A stretch of 64,000 nucleotides of DNA from Bog-532 sp963742865 (lineage in GTDB: Bacteria; Actinomycetota; Actinomycetes; Streptosporangiales; Streptosporangiaceae). The notes beneath the pieces were generated by a model. It saw only the letters and a list, made by a program, of their open reading frames with translations, was not told the DNA's origin and made no database searches. Location of the stretch: NCBI GenBank assembly GCA_963742865.1, contig CAVUNW010000007.1, positions 62,001-126,000 on the forward strand, given 5' to 3'. The first letter of the stretch is position 1. The number at the start of each line of letters is the position of its first letter. Both the position numbers and the translations under genes were made by a program. Below, piece after piece: positions 29,125 to 38,819 of the stretch.

Positions 29125-29157
29125 CGCCCGGGCCGGCCGCGCGGGCCGGCCCGGGCG
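29125..29157. terminator. Bidirectional terminator between katG and a membrane protein gene
   Basis: A perfect 14-bp stem (29125-29138 with 29144-29157) with a 5-nt loop lies between the convergent katG stop and the 29161 stop, followed by TTCT. Confidence 0.8.
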
Positions 29158-29160
29158 TTC

Positions 29161-29781
29161 TCAGCCGGACCGCAACCGGCGGATGATCTCCGGCACGGCG
29201 ATGGCCAGCGCGGTCAGCAGGGGCCAGAAGGTGAGGCCGCTCTTGGCCCCGAGCGCCAGCGACGCGTGCAGAAAGGTCCCGGGGGCGCTCACGGCCAGCT
29301 GATGCTGGAAGGCCGCGTGCCCGTCCAGGCCGCCAATCCAGAGCTCGAGCGCGGTGGCGGCGAGCGCGCCGGCGATCAGGCCCGCGGCCGCGGCCGCGCC
29401 CCAGTGGCGCACCGCGATCAGATAGCCGAGTGCCCCGGTGAGCAGGCCGCCGATCACGCCGATCAGGAAGAACCAAACGTCCGCGACGATGAACGCGCTC
29501 GTCTCGGGGTTCACGATCTGGACGGCGCCGGGCCCGGCGACCTGCACCAGGACCCGCGGGGCGAGCGCGCCCCAGGCGAACCCGGCGGGAATCCCGCAGA
29601 TAGCGGTGGCCGCCGCGGCGGCCAGGAAGACCACGGCGGCGGTGCGGAGGGCGGGAGTGTCACCGCCGGGCGCGGCCGATCGATCCGCTGGGCCAGGGGC
29701 GGCGGCCGCTCCGGGATGGTGCGTGGTGTCCGTGATGTTCCTTTCTCTCGCGACCAATTGTGCCGCCACGCCTGCGTTCAT
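29161..29781 (-). CDS. Four-helix membrane protein (DUF2567-like)
   Basis: 206 residues. A hydrophilic Pro/Ala-rich N-terminus (residues 1-45) is followed by about four membrane helices: AVVFLAAAAATAICGIPAG, VWFFLIGVIGGLLTGALGYL, the Ala/Gly-rich AAAAAGLIAGALAATALELW and FWPLLTALAIAVPEII. The extracytoplasmic loop ALAPRVLVQV with NPETSAFIVADVWFF resembles DUF2567 proteins of actinomycetes; assignment is tentative. Its ATG overlaps the likely stop of the DUF1330 gene, so both probably form one unit. Confidence 0.6.
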   Translation of the reverse strand: MNAGVAAQLVARERNITDTTHHPGAAAAPGPADRSAAPGGDTPALRTAAVVFLAAAAATAICGIPAGFAWGALAPRVLVQVAGPGAVQIVNPETSAFIVADVWFFLIGVIGGLLTGALGYLIAVRHWGAAAAAGLIAGALAATALELWIGGLDGHAAFQHQLAVSAPGTFLHASLALGAKSGLTFWPLLTALAIAVPEIIRRLRSG

Positions 29782-30112
29782 TTGTCCCTAACGGACGTGG
29801 CCGGGACACGTCCTCGCCCTCGGCCTCGCCCTCGGCGAACAGCAGCCGGCGAGCCAGCGCAGTCTGCCTGATCTCCAGCGCTTGGGCGTATTCGGGCGAG
29901 GCGTACCACTCGCGCAGCCGCTCCAGGGTGGGGAATTCGACGATGACCACGCGCTCATCGAGGGGCCACTCCCCCTCCGGCACCTGCGGTCGCGCACCGC
30001 GGACGAGATAACGGCCGCCGTACTGCGCGATGGAGGCCGCGGCCAGCTCCCGGTAGCGCTCGGCCTGGGCCTCGTCGAGGACCTCGACCTCGGAGATCGC
30101 GTACGCCGCCAT
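29778..30112 (-). CDS. DUF1330 family protein, probable indel near the end
   Basis: Small ferredoxin-fold protein of about 110 residues. Residues YAISEVEVLDEAQAERYREL, IAQYGGRYLVRGA, VVIVEFPTLERLREWY and SPEYAQALEIRQTALARRLL match DUF1330 well. Past GEGED the open frame would run deep into the next gene. Removing one base near 29820 gives the ending VPATSVRDK with a TGA overlapping the next ATG, which looks more natural. The biochemical role of DUF1330 is unknown. Confidence 0.75.
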
Positions 30113-30154
30113 GCGTCAATTCTGGGATACCGATCGCGGTGCCTGGACGCCGGG

Positions 30155-30580
30155 TCAGACGGGGGGGTCGTCGGGCACGTAGTGCCGGCTGCCGTCGGCC
30201 GGATCCGTCCAGACGCGCATGATCGCGCCGCTGGACGGATCCCGGAACCGCTCCGGGGTGGCCACCCAGCCGGGTTGCGGCTCCGCCGTCTGGGCGTGCC
30301 GGCCGTGATGTCGCGGCTTGCCCGCGGAGCCGGGCTTACCCGCGGAGCCGGGCCCGGCCTGCCCGGTGCCGGCGATGGGCGGCAGGTCGGCCAGGGCCAC
30401 CGCGGCCTCGTCGGCGTACGCGGCGGCGAGGACGAGGCCGACCCGGCGGCGCAGTTCGTCCAGGCTGATCCGGCCGGCTGCGTAGTGCTCGCGCAGCACC
30501 ATGGTCAGCCGGTCGCGGTCGGCGTCCCCGATCAGCGACCGCCGCGGACCGGCGGGGTTCCCGGGCGGCGGGGCCGGCAT
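30155..30580 (-). CDS. DUF1707 domain protein
   Basis: 141 residues. The N-terminal 60 residues hold the DUF1707 signature (IGDADRDRLTMVLREHYAAG, ISLDELRRRVGLVLAAAY), a short helical module common in actinobacterial membrane or DNA-associated proteins. A Gly/Ala/Pro linker follows, then a C-terminal piece with WVATPERFRDPSSGAIMRVW and DPADGSRHYVPDDP. No membrane segment. The frame is intact. Function unknown. Confidence 0.75.
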   Translation of the reverse strand: MPAPPPGNPAGPRRSLIGDADRDRLTMVLREHYAAGRISLDELRRRVGLVLAAAYADEAAVALADLPPIAGTGQAGPGSAGKPGSAGKPRHHGRHAQTAEPQPGWVATPERFRDPSSGAIMRVWTDPADGSRHYVPDDPPV

Positions 30581-30596
30581 GGTCAGGCCGCCATGC

Positions 30597-30968
30597 TCAG
30601 GCTGCGGGGGTGACGACCACGGCCGTCCCGTAGGCGACGATCTCAGTGAGCTGCTGGCCCATCTCGGAGGAGTCGAACCGCATCGCGACCACAGCGTTGG
30701 CGCCGAGCAGCCGCGCGTTCTCGATCATCCGGTCGATCGCGTGCCGGCGGCTGTCCTCGAGCAGCTGCGTGTACTGCGTCACCTCGCCCTGGCGCAGCGC
30801 CTTGAACCCGGCGCCGACCGACCTGACCACGCCCATGCTGCGGACGACCAGGCCGAACGCAACGCCCAGATCCCGCTCGGTGGTCATGCCCGGCAGGGCC
30901 AGTCCGGTGGTGACCGGGAAGGCGGATGTCCCCATCGATTCCGTCATGCTGCGCAGTACACCGGTCAC
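30597..30968 (-). CDS. YbjQ family (UPF0145) protein
   Basis: About 116-123 residues. The better start may be the ATG at 30947 (MTESMGTSAF). The family core is clear: TTERDLGVAFGLVVRSM, RQGEVTQYTQLLEDSRRHAI, MIENARLLGANAVVAMRFDS and YGTAVVVTPAA. These proteins form pentameric rings; metal binding has been suggested from the fold, and function is uncertain. It sits just downstream of the DUF1707 gene on the same side of the locus but is transcribed separately or upstream in the same minus-strand unit. Confidence 0.85.
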   Translation of the reverse strand: MTGVLRSMTESMGTSAFPVTTGLALPGMTTERDLGVAFGLVVRSMGVVRSVGAGFKALRQGEVTQYTQLLEDSRRHAIDRMIENARLLGANAVVAMRFDSSEMGQQLTEIVAYGTAVVVTPAA

Positions 30969-31005
30969 CCCGCCCGGGTGTCAACCGCCGCGCGCGGGCT
31001 CCCGG

Positions 31006-31245
31006 TTACCCGGCGGCGGCCGCGGCCTGAGCGGTCTCCTCGGCGATGAGGTCGGCGTTGATGGCGGCCGCGGCGAGACTCCCCGACGCGACGGAGCCGG
31101 GGACGGCGGCCATCAGGTCGGCGACGTTGCCCGCCACCCAGACCCCCGGCACCTCGGTCAGCCCGGTCATATCCCCCGCGATGTATTCGCCGGCTCCCAG
31201 CGGGTGTTCGGCCGGCTTCAGGCCGAGCGTGGCCAGGGCGGCTCC
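31006..31245 (-). pseudogene. C-terminal remnant of a thioredoxin-reductase-like oxidoreductase
   Basis: The minus strand reads LATLGLKPAEHPLGAGEYI, TEVPGVWVAGNVADLMAAVP and SLAAAAINADLIAEETA to a TAA at 31008. This is the last 75-80 residues of the FAD/NAD(P)-dependent oxidoreductases related to thioredoxin reductase. The N-terminal 220 or so residues with both Rossmann motifs are absent; at about 31245 the sequence passes into a different gene remnant on the other strand. Confidence 0.75.
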
Positions 31246-31439
31246 GGCTGGTCCTCGGCGACCGGGATCTGGTGCTCCTGCCCGGCGAGGCCGCCGAATT
31301 CGACACCCGCATCCCGCACTGGTTCGACCGCGCGGATGACGGCGCCGTGGAGTTCCTCTCGCTGTTCGGCCGGCAGGGCGAGCGCGCGCACGTCCGGGTA
31401 CGGCCCGGGGCCACCCGGGCGCCGGGCCCGGACGGCTAA
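31246..31439 (+). pseudogene. C-terminal remnant of an XRE-cupin transcriptional regulator
   Basis: The plus strand reads LVLGDRDLVLLPGEAAEFDT, PHWFDRADDGAVEFLSLFGR and QGERAHVRVRPG to a TAA at 31437-31439. This is the cupin end of HTH-XRE/cupin regulators. The HTH domain and the first cupin strands are missing. In related genomes such a regulator is often divergent from the oxidoreductase whose remnant adjoins it, so one deletion removing both promoters and 5' halves explains the pair. The stop overlaps the dnaE stop on the other strand. Confidence 0.7.
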
Positions 31440-34400
31440 CTCACGCAGGCGGGCCCCAGCAGCTGCTTGAGGTCGCCGAGCAGCGCCGGGGAGTTGGCCA
31501 CCCGCAGCTTGTCATCGAGCCGCACGACCGTGGTCCGCTGGTTACCGCGGAGCCGCAGGTGCACCTCCGTCGGCCCGGGGTGGGTCATCAGCACCTCCTT
31601 GAGCTGCTCGACCACCGGCGGAACGCACCGCGTCATCGGCAGCGACACCACAAAAGGGCCGCCGTCGCTGACCGACAGGTCCGGGACCGTCACGTCCATC
31701 GCGATCAGTTTCGGCACGTCGTCGCGGCGGTCGATGCGGCCCTTGACCGCGATGATCGCGTCCTCGGCGATGGAGGTCGCGTACAGCTGATAGGTCGCCG
31801 GGAAGAACAGCACCTCGATCGCGCCGGCCAGGTCCTCCAGGGTGGCCGCGGCCCAGGGATTGCCCTGCTTCGTGACCTTCCGCTGCACGCCCGACAGGAT
31901 GCCCGCCACCTTGACCGCTCCCCCGCCGTCGCTACGCTCACCGCGCTCACCGCGGGCCCGTTCAGAAGTTTCATCGCCCGACGTGAGCAGGTCAGCCAGC
32001 GAGCAATCGGCCTCGCGGGCCAGCAGGTGCTCTACCCCCAGCAGCGGATGATCCGAGACGTACAGGCCGAGCATCTCGCGCTCGAAACTGAGCCGGGTGG
32101 ACTTGTCCCAGTCGCCGTCGGGGATCGGCACGTCGAAGAACGCCTCGGTCTCGGCGTCCCCGCCGAACAGCGAATCCTGGCCGATCGCCTCGTTGCGCTT
32201 GATGTCGATCACTGCGTCCACGGCCTGCTCGTGCACCATCACCAGGCCCTTGCGCGGATGATCGAACGAGTCGAACGCGCCGGCCTTGATCAGCGACTCG
32301 ATCACGCGCTTGTTGCACACCACCGCGGGGACCTTGCGCAAGAAATCGGAGAAGCTGGTGAACTCACCCTTAGCCTTGCGCGTAGCCACGATCGCGTCGA
32401 CCACGTTGACGCCGACGTTGCGGATGGCGGCCAGGCCGAACCGGACGTCCCGGCCGACCGCGGTGAACGTGGCCACCGACTGGTTGACGTCGGGCGGCAG
32501 GACCTTGATCCGCATCCGGCGGCATTCGCTGAGGTAGAGCGCGGACTTGTCCTTGTCGTCGCCGACCGAGGTGAGCAGGGCGGCCATGTATTCGGCCGGG
32601 TAGTTGGCCTTGAGGTAGGCGGTCCAGTAGGAGACCAGGCCGTAGGCGGCGGAGTGCGCCTTGTTGAAGGCGTAGCCGGCGAACGGGACCAGGACGTCCC
32701 AGACGGCCTGGACGGCCTTGTGTGAGTAGCCGCGCTCCCGGCAGCCCTGCTCGAAGGGGACGTACTCCTTGTCCAGGATCTCCTTCTTTTTCTTGCCCAT
32801 GGCCCGGCGGAGCAGGTCGGCTTGCCCCAGCGTGTACCCGGCCAGGATCTGCGCCGCCTTCTGCACCTGCTCCTGGTAGACGATCAGGCCGTACGTGGGC
32901 TCCAGGATCTCCCGGAGCGGCTCTTCGAGCTCGGGGTGGATCGGGGTAATCTCCTGCAGGCCGTTCTTGCGCAGCGCGTAGTTGGTGTGCGAGTTCACGC
33001 CCATCGGCCCCGGCCGGTACAGGGCGCCGACCGCGGAGATGTCCTCGAAGTTGTCCGGCTTCATCATCCGCAGCAGCGAGCGCATGGGGCCGCCGTCGAA
33101 CTGGAAGACGCCGAGCGTGTCGCCGCGGCCGAGCAGTTCGTAGGTGGGCTTGTCGTCGAGCGGGAGGCCCAGCAGGTCGATCTTGGTGCCCTGGTTCTTC
33201 TCGATCGCCGCGACCGCGTCGGCCATGATCGTGAGGTTACGGAGGCCGAGGAAGTCCATCTTCAGCAGGCCGAGGCCTTCGCAGGTCGGGTAGTCGAACT
33301 GCGTGATGACGGCGCCGTCGGAGTGCCGGGTCCACACGGGGATGTGGTCGGTGATCGTCTCGGCGCTCATGATGACGCCGGCCGCGTGCACGCCGGGCTG
33401 CCGGATCAGCCCCTCGATCCCCCGGGCCGTGTCGATGACCTGCTTGATCTCGGCTTCGGCCTCGTACAGCTGACGGAGCTCACCTGCCTCGTTGTAGCGG
33501 GGATGGCTGGTGTCGAAGATCCCGGACAGCGGGATGTCCTTGCCCATCACGGCGGCCGGGAACGCCTTGGTGATCCGGTCGCCGAGCGCGTAGGGGAAGC
33601 CGAGGACGCGGGTGGAGTCCTTGATCGCGGCCTTGGCCTTGATAGTGCCGTAGGTGACGATCTGCGCCACCTTGTCCGAGCCCCACTTCTCCGTCACGTA
33701 CCGGATCACGTCGGCCCGGCCACGTTCGTCGAAGTCCACGTCGATGTCGGGCATGGACACGCGCTCGGGGTTGAGGAACCGCTCGAAGATCAGGCCGTGC
33801 ACCAGCGGATCGAGGTCGGTGATGCCCAGGGCGTAGGCGACGATCGAGCCGGCCGCCGACCCGCGGCCGGGGCCGACCGCGACGCCGTGGTTCTTGGCCC
33901 ACATGATGAAGTCCGCCACGACCAGGAAGTACGCCGGGAACCCCATCTGGCAGATGATGTCGATCTCGTACCCGGCCTGCCGCTTGCGCTCCTCGTCGAA
34001 GCCGTCCGGGTAGCGCCGGTCCATGCCCTTCCACACCTCGGCGCGGAAGAGCTCCTCCTCGGACTCGTAACCCTCGGGGATGGGGAAGCGCGGCATGAGG
34101 TTGACGAACTCGAACATGCCGGTGGTGTCGACCCGGTCGGCGATCAGGAGCTGGCTGTTCCGGCAGCCTTCCTGCCAGATATCGGAGGTGTCGGTGGCGT
34201 ACATCTCGTCGGCCGACTTGATGTAATAACCGCTGCCGTCGAAGCGGAACCGGTCCGCGTCGGCCAGCGACTTGCCGGTCTGGATGCACAGCAGCAGGTC
34301 GTGTGAGGTGGCGTCGGACTCCCGCGTGTAGTGGGAGTCGTTGGTGACGACCGGCGGGATGCCGAGCTTCTTGCCGATCTCCAGCAGGCCGTCCCGGACC

Positions 34401-35111
34401 TTGCGCTCGATGTCGAGCCCGTGGTCCATCAGCTCGAGGAAGTAGTTGTCCTTGCCGAACATGTCCTGGTACTCGGCCGCGGACTTGAGCGCCTCGTCGA
34501 ACTGGCCAAGGCGCAGCCTGGTCTGCAGCTCACCGGACGGGCAGCCGGTGGAGGCCATCAGCCCATTGGCGTGCTCGGCGAGGATCTCCTTGTCCATTCG
34601 CGGCCACTTGACCAGCCAGCCCTCGGCGTAGGAGCGGGAGGACAGCTTGAACAGGTTGTGCAGGCCGTCCCGGTTGCGCGCCCAGATGGTCTTATGCAGG
34701 TAGGCGCCGCTGGCCGAGACGTCATCCTTCTTCTGGTGCGGCTGGCCCCACAGGATGCGCTTGGTGTTGGTCCGGTGCTCGGGGGCCACGTAGGCCTCGA
34801 TGCCGATCACCGGGGTGATGCCGGCCTCCTTGGCCTGGCGGTGGAACTCGGCGGCGCCGTACATGTTGCCGTGGTCGGTCATCGCGACGTGCGTCATGCC
34901 CTGGCGCCCGACCTCTTTGAACAATTCCTTCAGGCGGGCGGCACCGTCCAGCATCGAATATTCGGTATGCACGTGAAGGTGCGCGAACGGCCGAGCCGAC
35001 TGTGGTGGCTGCTGTGCTGCCTGCCGGGCGGCCTGCTGAGCCTGGCTGCTGAGCGGGCGGCTGGGCCGGCTTCGAGGGCTGCTGGGACTGACGGGCCGCG
35101 GGTTCCGCCAT
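31436..35111 (-). CDS. dnaE: DNA polymerase III alpha subunit (replicative)
   Basis: Main chromosomal replicase of the DnaE1 type. An intact 1178-codon stretch ends at TAG 31436. The PHP domain starts with HLHVHTEYSMLDGAARL and MTDHGNMYGAAEFHR. Catalytic aspartates are in MPDIDVDFDERGR, with GPGRGSAAGSIVAYALGI before it, KMDFLGLRNLT, and GYAFNKAHSAAYGLVSYWTA in the fingers. The OB-fold and C-terminal domain end in GDLKQLLGPACVS. The PHP start lies upstream of the first in-frame ATG. A Gln/Pro-rich leader beginning at ATG 35111 (MAEPAARQSQQPSKPAQPP) joins it through one shift near 35045. Monocistronic. Confidence 0.93.
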
Positions 35112-35486
35112 GGGCTAAGCCGCCTCCTTCGGGCATGCTAAGCAAAGCCCGTGGGCCGGGGCCATGGGCCGGGGGCCATCCGGCCATCAGGTCGGGCTGG
35201 CTCCGACTGGCACCGGCCCGGGCTACGCGGGCATGCGTCATCGTTACCGAACGGTTCCGGGGGGAAGGCGGCGCATGCCATACCCGTGCGCGTGAGGCTC
35301 AACTGCCCCTCGCAGAGGGCCTCCGTGCTGGCGATCTTTGCCTTGGGGGGACCGCGCCGACCCGGTGAACCGAGCCTACAACGGCGCCGCTGAATCATGC
35401 TCCGTCACACGCCGGGCGGCGGAGGAAAGCGGAGATTCGGCCCGGATCGTTCCGGGTGGTCCGGGGTTGGCCCGCCCGGACCGGAT
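35112..35486. other. Gene-free interval upstream of dnaE
   Basis: About 375 bp with only low-complexity reading frames. It must hold the dnaE promoter, but I cannot place -10/-35 boxes with confidence. It merges into the tandem repeat block at 35487. Confidence 0.4.
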
Positions 35487-35690
35487 GGTCCGATGTCCGG
35501 GACTGGCCGCCCGGGCCGGACGGTCCGGTGTCCGGGACTGGCCGCCCGGGCTGGACGGTCCGTGTCCGGGACTGGCCGCCCGGGCTGGACGGTCCGATGT
35601 CCGGGACTGGCCGCCCGGGCTGGACGGTCCGTGTCCGGGACGGCCGCCGGGCTGCGGTCCGGTGTCGGGATGGCCGCGGCTGGATGTCCG
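35487..35690. repeat. Tandem repeat of about 35 bp, six units
   Basis: Units start at 35487, 35522, 35557, 35591, 35626 and 35656. They share GGTCCGNTGTCCGGGACTGG followed by CCGCCCGGGCTGGAC; the last two are shortened. There are no spacers, so it is a minisatellite, not a CRISPR array. Confidence 0.9.
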
Positions 35691-35828
35691 GGTCGGGTGC
35701 CGCAGGGTTGGTCCGGTGTCCGGGGTTGGTCCGGCGGGATAACGGCCCGCCGATGAGACCCGCACGGCGGCCGGAGGAGCCCGGGTGCTCAACCGAGGTG
35801 GAGTGCCCATTACCCGGCTTCCTCTCTA

Positions 35829-35900
35829 TCGAAACTATAATCGATAATCTAGACTACCTTCGGCCGATCTGATAGTCTATTCGAAACTGTAAGCGAATTT
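35829..35900 (+). promoter_or_regulatory. AT-rich regulatory region of the DUF222-HNH gene
   Basis: In strong contrast to its surroundings this 70-bp block is AT-rich. It has a direct repeat TCGAAACT (35829 and 35881, 52 bp apart), each followed by a TAA and a CGA/CGAA element, and an inverted repeat TAGACTA/TAGTCTA (35850-35856 and 35873-35879). It precedes the HNH gene and may bind a regulator or the gene product. Confidence 0.45.
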
Positions 35901-35921
35901 GTGGCGCCGGGGAGGTGGGTC

Positions 35922-37881
35922 GTGTCAACAGCGGGTGACGGAAGTTCGTGGCTAGATATTGATGACTGGGATCCAGACGCCCCAGGGCTAGATGACGAGG
36001 ACTGGGATCCCGGCGGTTTGTCCGTAGTTGATCCGGGCGGTTCACCCGGGTCCAGTCAGCGGCCGCGGCTCGTCGGGCGAGGGGCGGTGCCGGAGGTGCT
36101 GGACGCCGGGTTCTTGTCCCGGGATGTTCCCCCGCCGGCCCTGTCCGGGCTGGCGGCCGGGCCGGCGGCGGGGTTCGCTGCCGGAAACGAGCTGGATGTG
36201 ATGCTTCCGGGGGTGACCCTGGCCGGGTTCGCTGAGGACGTCACCGGGCCCGGCGGCCGTTGCGCGGCCGCGTCCGATGATCAGCTGGTCGGGGTGCTGC
36301 GGGCCTGGGACCGGCTGGAGTCGTGGACCGCGGCGCGGAAGCTGGCGGTGGTCGCGGAGCTGATCCGGCGCCGTCCCGCCCCCGGCTGCTCCCCGGAGGG
36401 CCCGGCCGCGATGCCGGCCGGGTGGGGGAAGTTCTGCGGTGATGAGCTCGCCGCCGCGACCGCCACCGCGAAGCTGGCCGCGGACAAGACGCTGAACCTG
36501 GCCCACGACCTGGCGGTCCGGCTGCCGCGCACCGCCCGGGCCCTGCACGAGGGCACCATCACGCTGTATAAGGCGCGGCTGATCGCCGATGCCACCCGGG
36601 ACCTGACCGCGGAAGAGGCGGCCGCGGCCGAGGCGCTGATCCTGGACGGCGTGGCGGGCAAGACCCCCGGGCAGCTGCGGGCCGTCATCGCCCGCGCCGT
36701 GGTCACGGTGAACCCGGCCGCCGCGGCGGCCCGGCGGGAACGCGCCCAGCGGGACGCGCGGGTCGAGTTGTGGCGCGAGGACGCCGGCACCGCCGCCTTG
36801 TGCGGCCGGGACCTGCCGCCCGCCGACGCGCTGGCCGCCGACCAGGCCATCACCGCCTACGCCCGGGACCTGAAAGCCGCCGGGCTGGACGGCACGATGG
36901 ACCAGCTGCGCGCCCGCGCCTTCCTCGACCTCGCCCTCGGCGTCCGCTCCCACCCGCCAAAGCCGGCCGATTCCGGCCGACCGGCCGCCGGGCAGGCGGC
37001 CAGTGACACCCTGGGCAACGGCAGCACAGCAGACGGCGGCGCCAACGAAGACTGCACCGGAGACCGCGCCGGCAAAAACGGCGCGGACGCGAGCGGCCGG
37101 GCTAACACCGCCACGGGCGAAGACCCCACGGGACCCGGCGCTGGCGAAGGCTCCGCAGGCAAAGGAACCACGGGCGGTCCGGGTCCTGCCGTCGGCCTGG
37201 CGGCGCGGATCAACCTGACCATCCCCCTGGCCACCCTAATCGGCCTGGCCGAACGGCCCGGCGAGGCCCCCGGCCTCGGCGCCATCGACCCCGCCCTGGC
37301 CCGCACCCTGGCCGCATCCGCCGCCGCCAGCCCCCGCACCACCTGGTGCATCACCGTCACCGACGACCACGGCCACCCCACCGCCCACGGCTGCACCCGG
37401 CCCGCCCGGGGAACCGCGCCCACCCGGGCCGGGCCAGCCGGGCAAAACGGGACCGCGTTCACCCAGGAACAAGGCACCGGCCCCCCCGGCGGATACGGGC
37501 GCTGGCGACTGCGGCTGGCCAACGGCCGGGAACTCCTGGCTGGGATCGAGCCGCTGGCTGTCCTCGACTGCGACCACCGCCATGAGTCAGCCTGGCTACC
37601 AGCCCAGCGACAAGCTCCGGCACCTGGTCGAGATCCGCGACGGCGAGTGTGACTGGCCGCCCTGCCGGCGGGCGGCCCGCCGCTGCGACTTCGAGCACGC
37701 GGTTCCCTTCGACCAGGGCGGGCGGACGTGCGCCTGCAACGCCGGACCCCGCTGCCGGCACCACCACCACGCCAAACAAGCCCCCGGCTGGCGCCTCGAA
37801 CAGCATCTGCCCGGCTACCGCACTTGGACCACCCCCGCCGGGCGCATCTACACCACCGGGCCGACCCAGTACCCGGTGTGA
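35922..37881 (+). CDS. DUF222 (13E12 repeat) HNH endonuclease, one frameshift
   Basis: Actinobacterial 13E12-family protein. GTG 35922 has GGAGG 6 nt upstream; another GTG at 35901 is possible. An acidic leader is followed by the DUF222 helical domain (ELIRRRPAPGC, ATAKLAADKTLNLAHDLAVR, LHEGTITLYKARLIADATRD, RAVVTVNPAAAAARRERAQR). A Gly/Thr/Ala-rich linker spans about residues 350-430. After a frameshift near 37590 comes the HNH nuclease: RCDFEHAVPFDQGG with the catalytic His and CACNAGPRCRHHHHAKQ, preceded by the Cys pair CDWPPC. Such genes multiply in actinomycete genomes and behave like mobile or defence-related elements; the natural target is unknown. It lies beside a minisatellite. Confidence 0.85.
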
Positions 37882-37889
37882 GGACAGCA

Positions 37890-38819
37890 CTAACTCTCGG
37901 CGCGGAGGATGTCCAGGGCGTGAGCCAGGTCGGGCGGGTAGTCGCTGCGGAACTCGACCCATCGGCCGTCGGCCGGGTGATCGAACGCGAGACTGACGGC
38001 GTGCAGCCATTGGCGGTGCAGCCCTAGCCGTTCGGCCAGCACGGGGTCGGCGCCGTAGAGAAGGTCGCCGACGCATGGATGCCTGATCGCGGCCATGTGC
38101 ACGCGGATCTGATGGGTCCGGCCGGTCTCCAGGCCGACATCGACCAGGCTGGCGCCGCGGAAGGCCTCGATCGTGTCGTAGTGGGTGACGCTGGGGCGCC
38201 CTTCGGCGACAACGGCGAAGCGGCCGTCGCCCGACGGGTGCCGCCCGATCGGCGCGTCGATGGTGCCGCGCAGCGGATCCGGGTGGCCCTGCACGAGCGC
38301 GTGGTAGCGCTTCTCCACCGTGCGCTCGCGGAAGGCCCGTTTGAGGGCGCTGTAGGCCTGCTCGCTCTTGGCCACGACCATCAGGCCGGTGGTGTTCGCG
38401 TCCAGGCGGTGGACGATGCCCTGCCGTTCGGCCGCGCCGCTGATGGCGATCGCATAGCCGCTGGCCTGCAGGCCACCAATCACGGTGGGGCCGTCCCAGC
38501 CGGGCGCGGGGTGCGCGGCCACGCCGATCGGCTTGTCCACCACCAGGATGTCGTCGTCTTCGTAGATGACGTTCAGGCCCTCGACCGCGCGCGGCGGGGT
38601 GACCGGGCGCGCAGCGGGCAGCGTCACCTCGAGCGGCTCGCCCGCTACGACCCGGTCCGACTTGGCCGCGGGCTGCCCGCCGACCAGCACCAGGCCGTCA
38701 CTGATGAGTTCGGCGGCCCTGGACCTGGACAGGCCGAACATCCGGGCCAGGGCGGCGTCGAGGCGCTCACCGTCGAGGCCCTCGGGCACAGGCAGATAAC
38801 GCTGGCCGGGCGCCGTCAT
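37890..38819 (-). CDS. rluD: RluD-type 23S rRNA pseudouridine synthase
   Basis: S4-domain pseudouridine synthase. ATG 38819 overlaps the lspA stop (ATGA), fixing the start and giving about 309 residues. The N-terminal S4 domain shows ERLDAALARMFGLSRSRAAE and ISDGLVLVGGQPAAKSDR. The catalytic Asp lies in GIVHRLDANTTGLMVVAK; ETGRTHQIRVHMAAIRHP is the second signature. RluD relatives modify helix 69 of 23S rRNA; the exact target here is inferred. The neighbouring lspA-rluD order is widely conserved. Confidence 0.92.
   Translation of the reverse strand: MTAPGQRYLPVPEGLDGERLDAALARMFGLSRSRAAELISDGLVLVGGQPAAKSDRVVAGEPLEVTLPAARPVTPPRAVEGLNVIYEDDDILVVDKPIGVAAHPAPGWDGPTVIGGLQASGYAIAISGAAERQGIVHRLDANTTGLMVVAKSEQAYSALKRAFRERTVEKRYHALVQGHPDPLRGTIDAPIGRHPSGDGRFAVVAEGRPSVTHYDTIEAFRGASLVDVGLETGRTHQIRVHMAAIRHPCVGDLLYGADPVLAERLGLHRQWLHAVSLAFDHPADGRWVEFRSDYPPDLAHALDILRAES

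Noticed and set aside
35487..35690. CRISPR array
   Set aside because: Repeat units abut directly, with no unique spacers and no cas genes nearby; it is a minisatellite.
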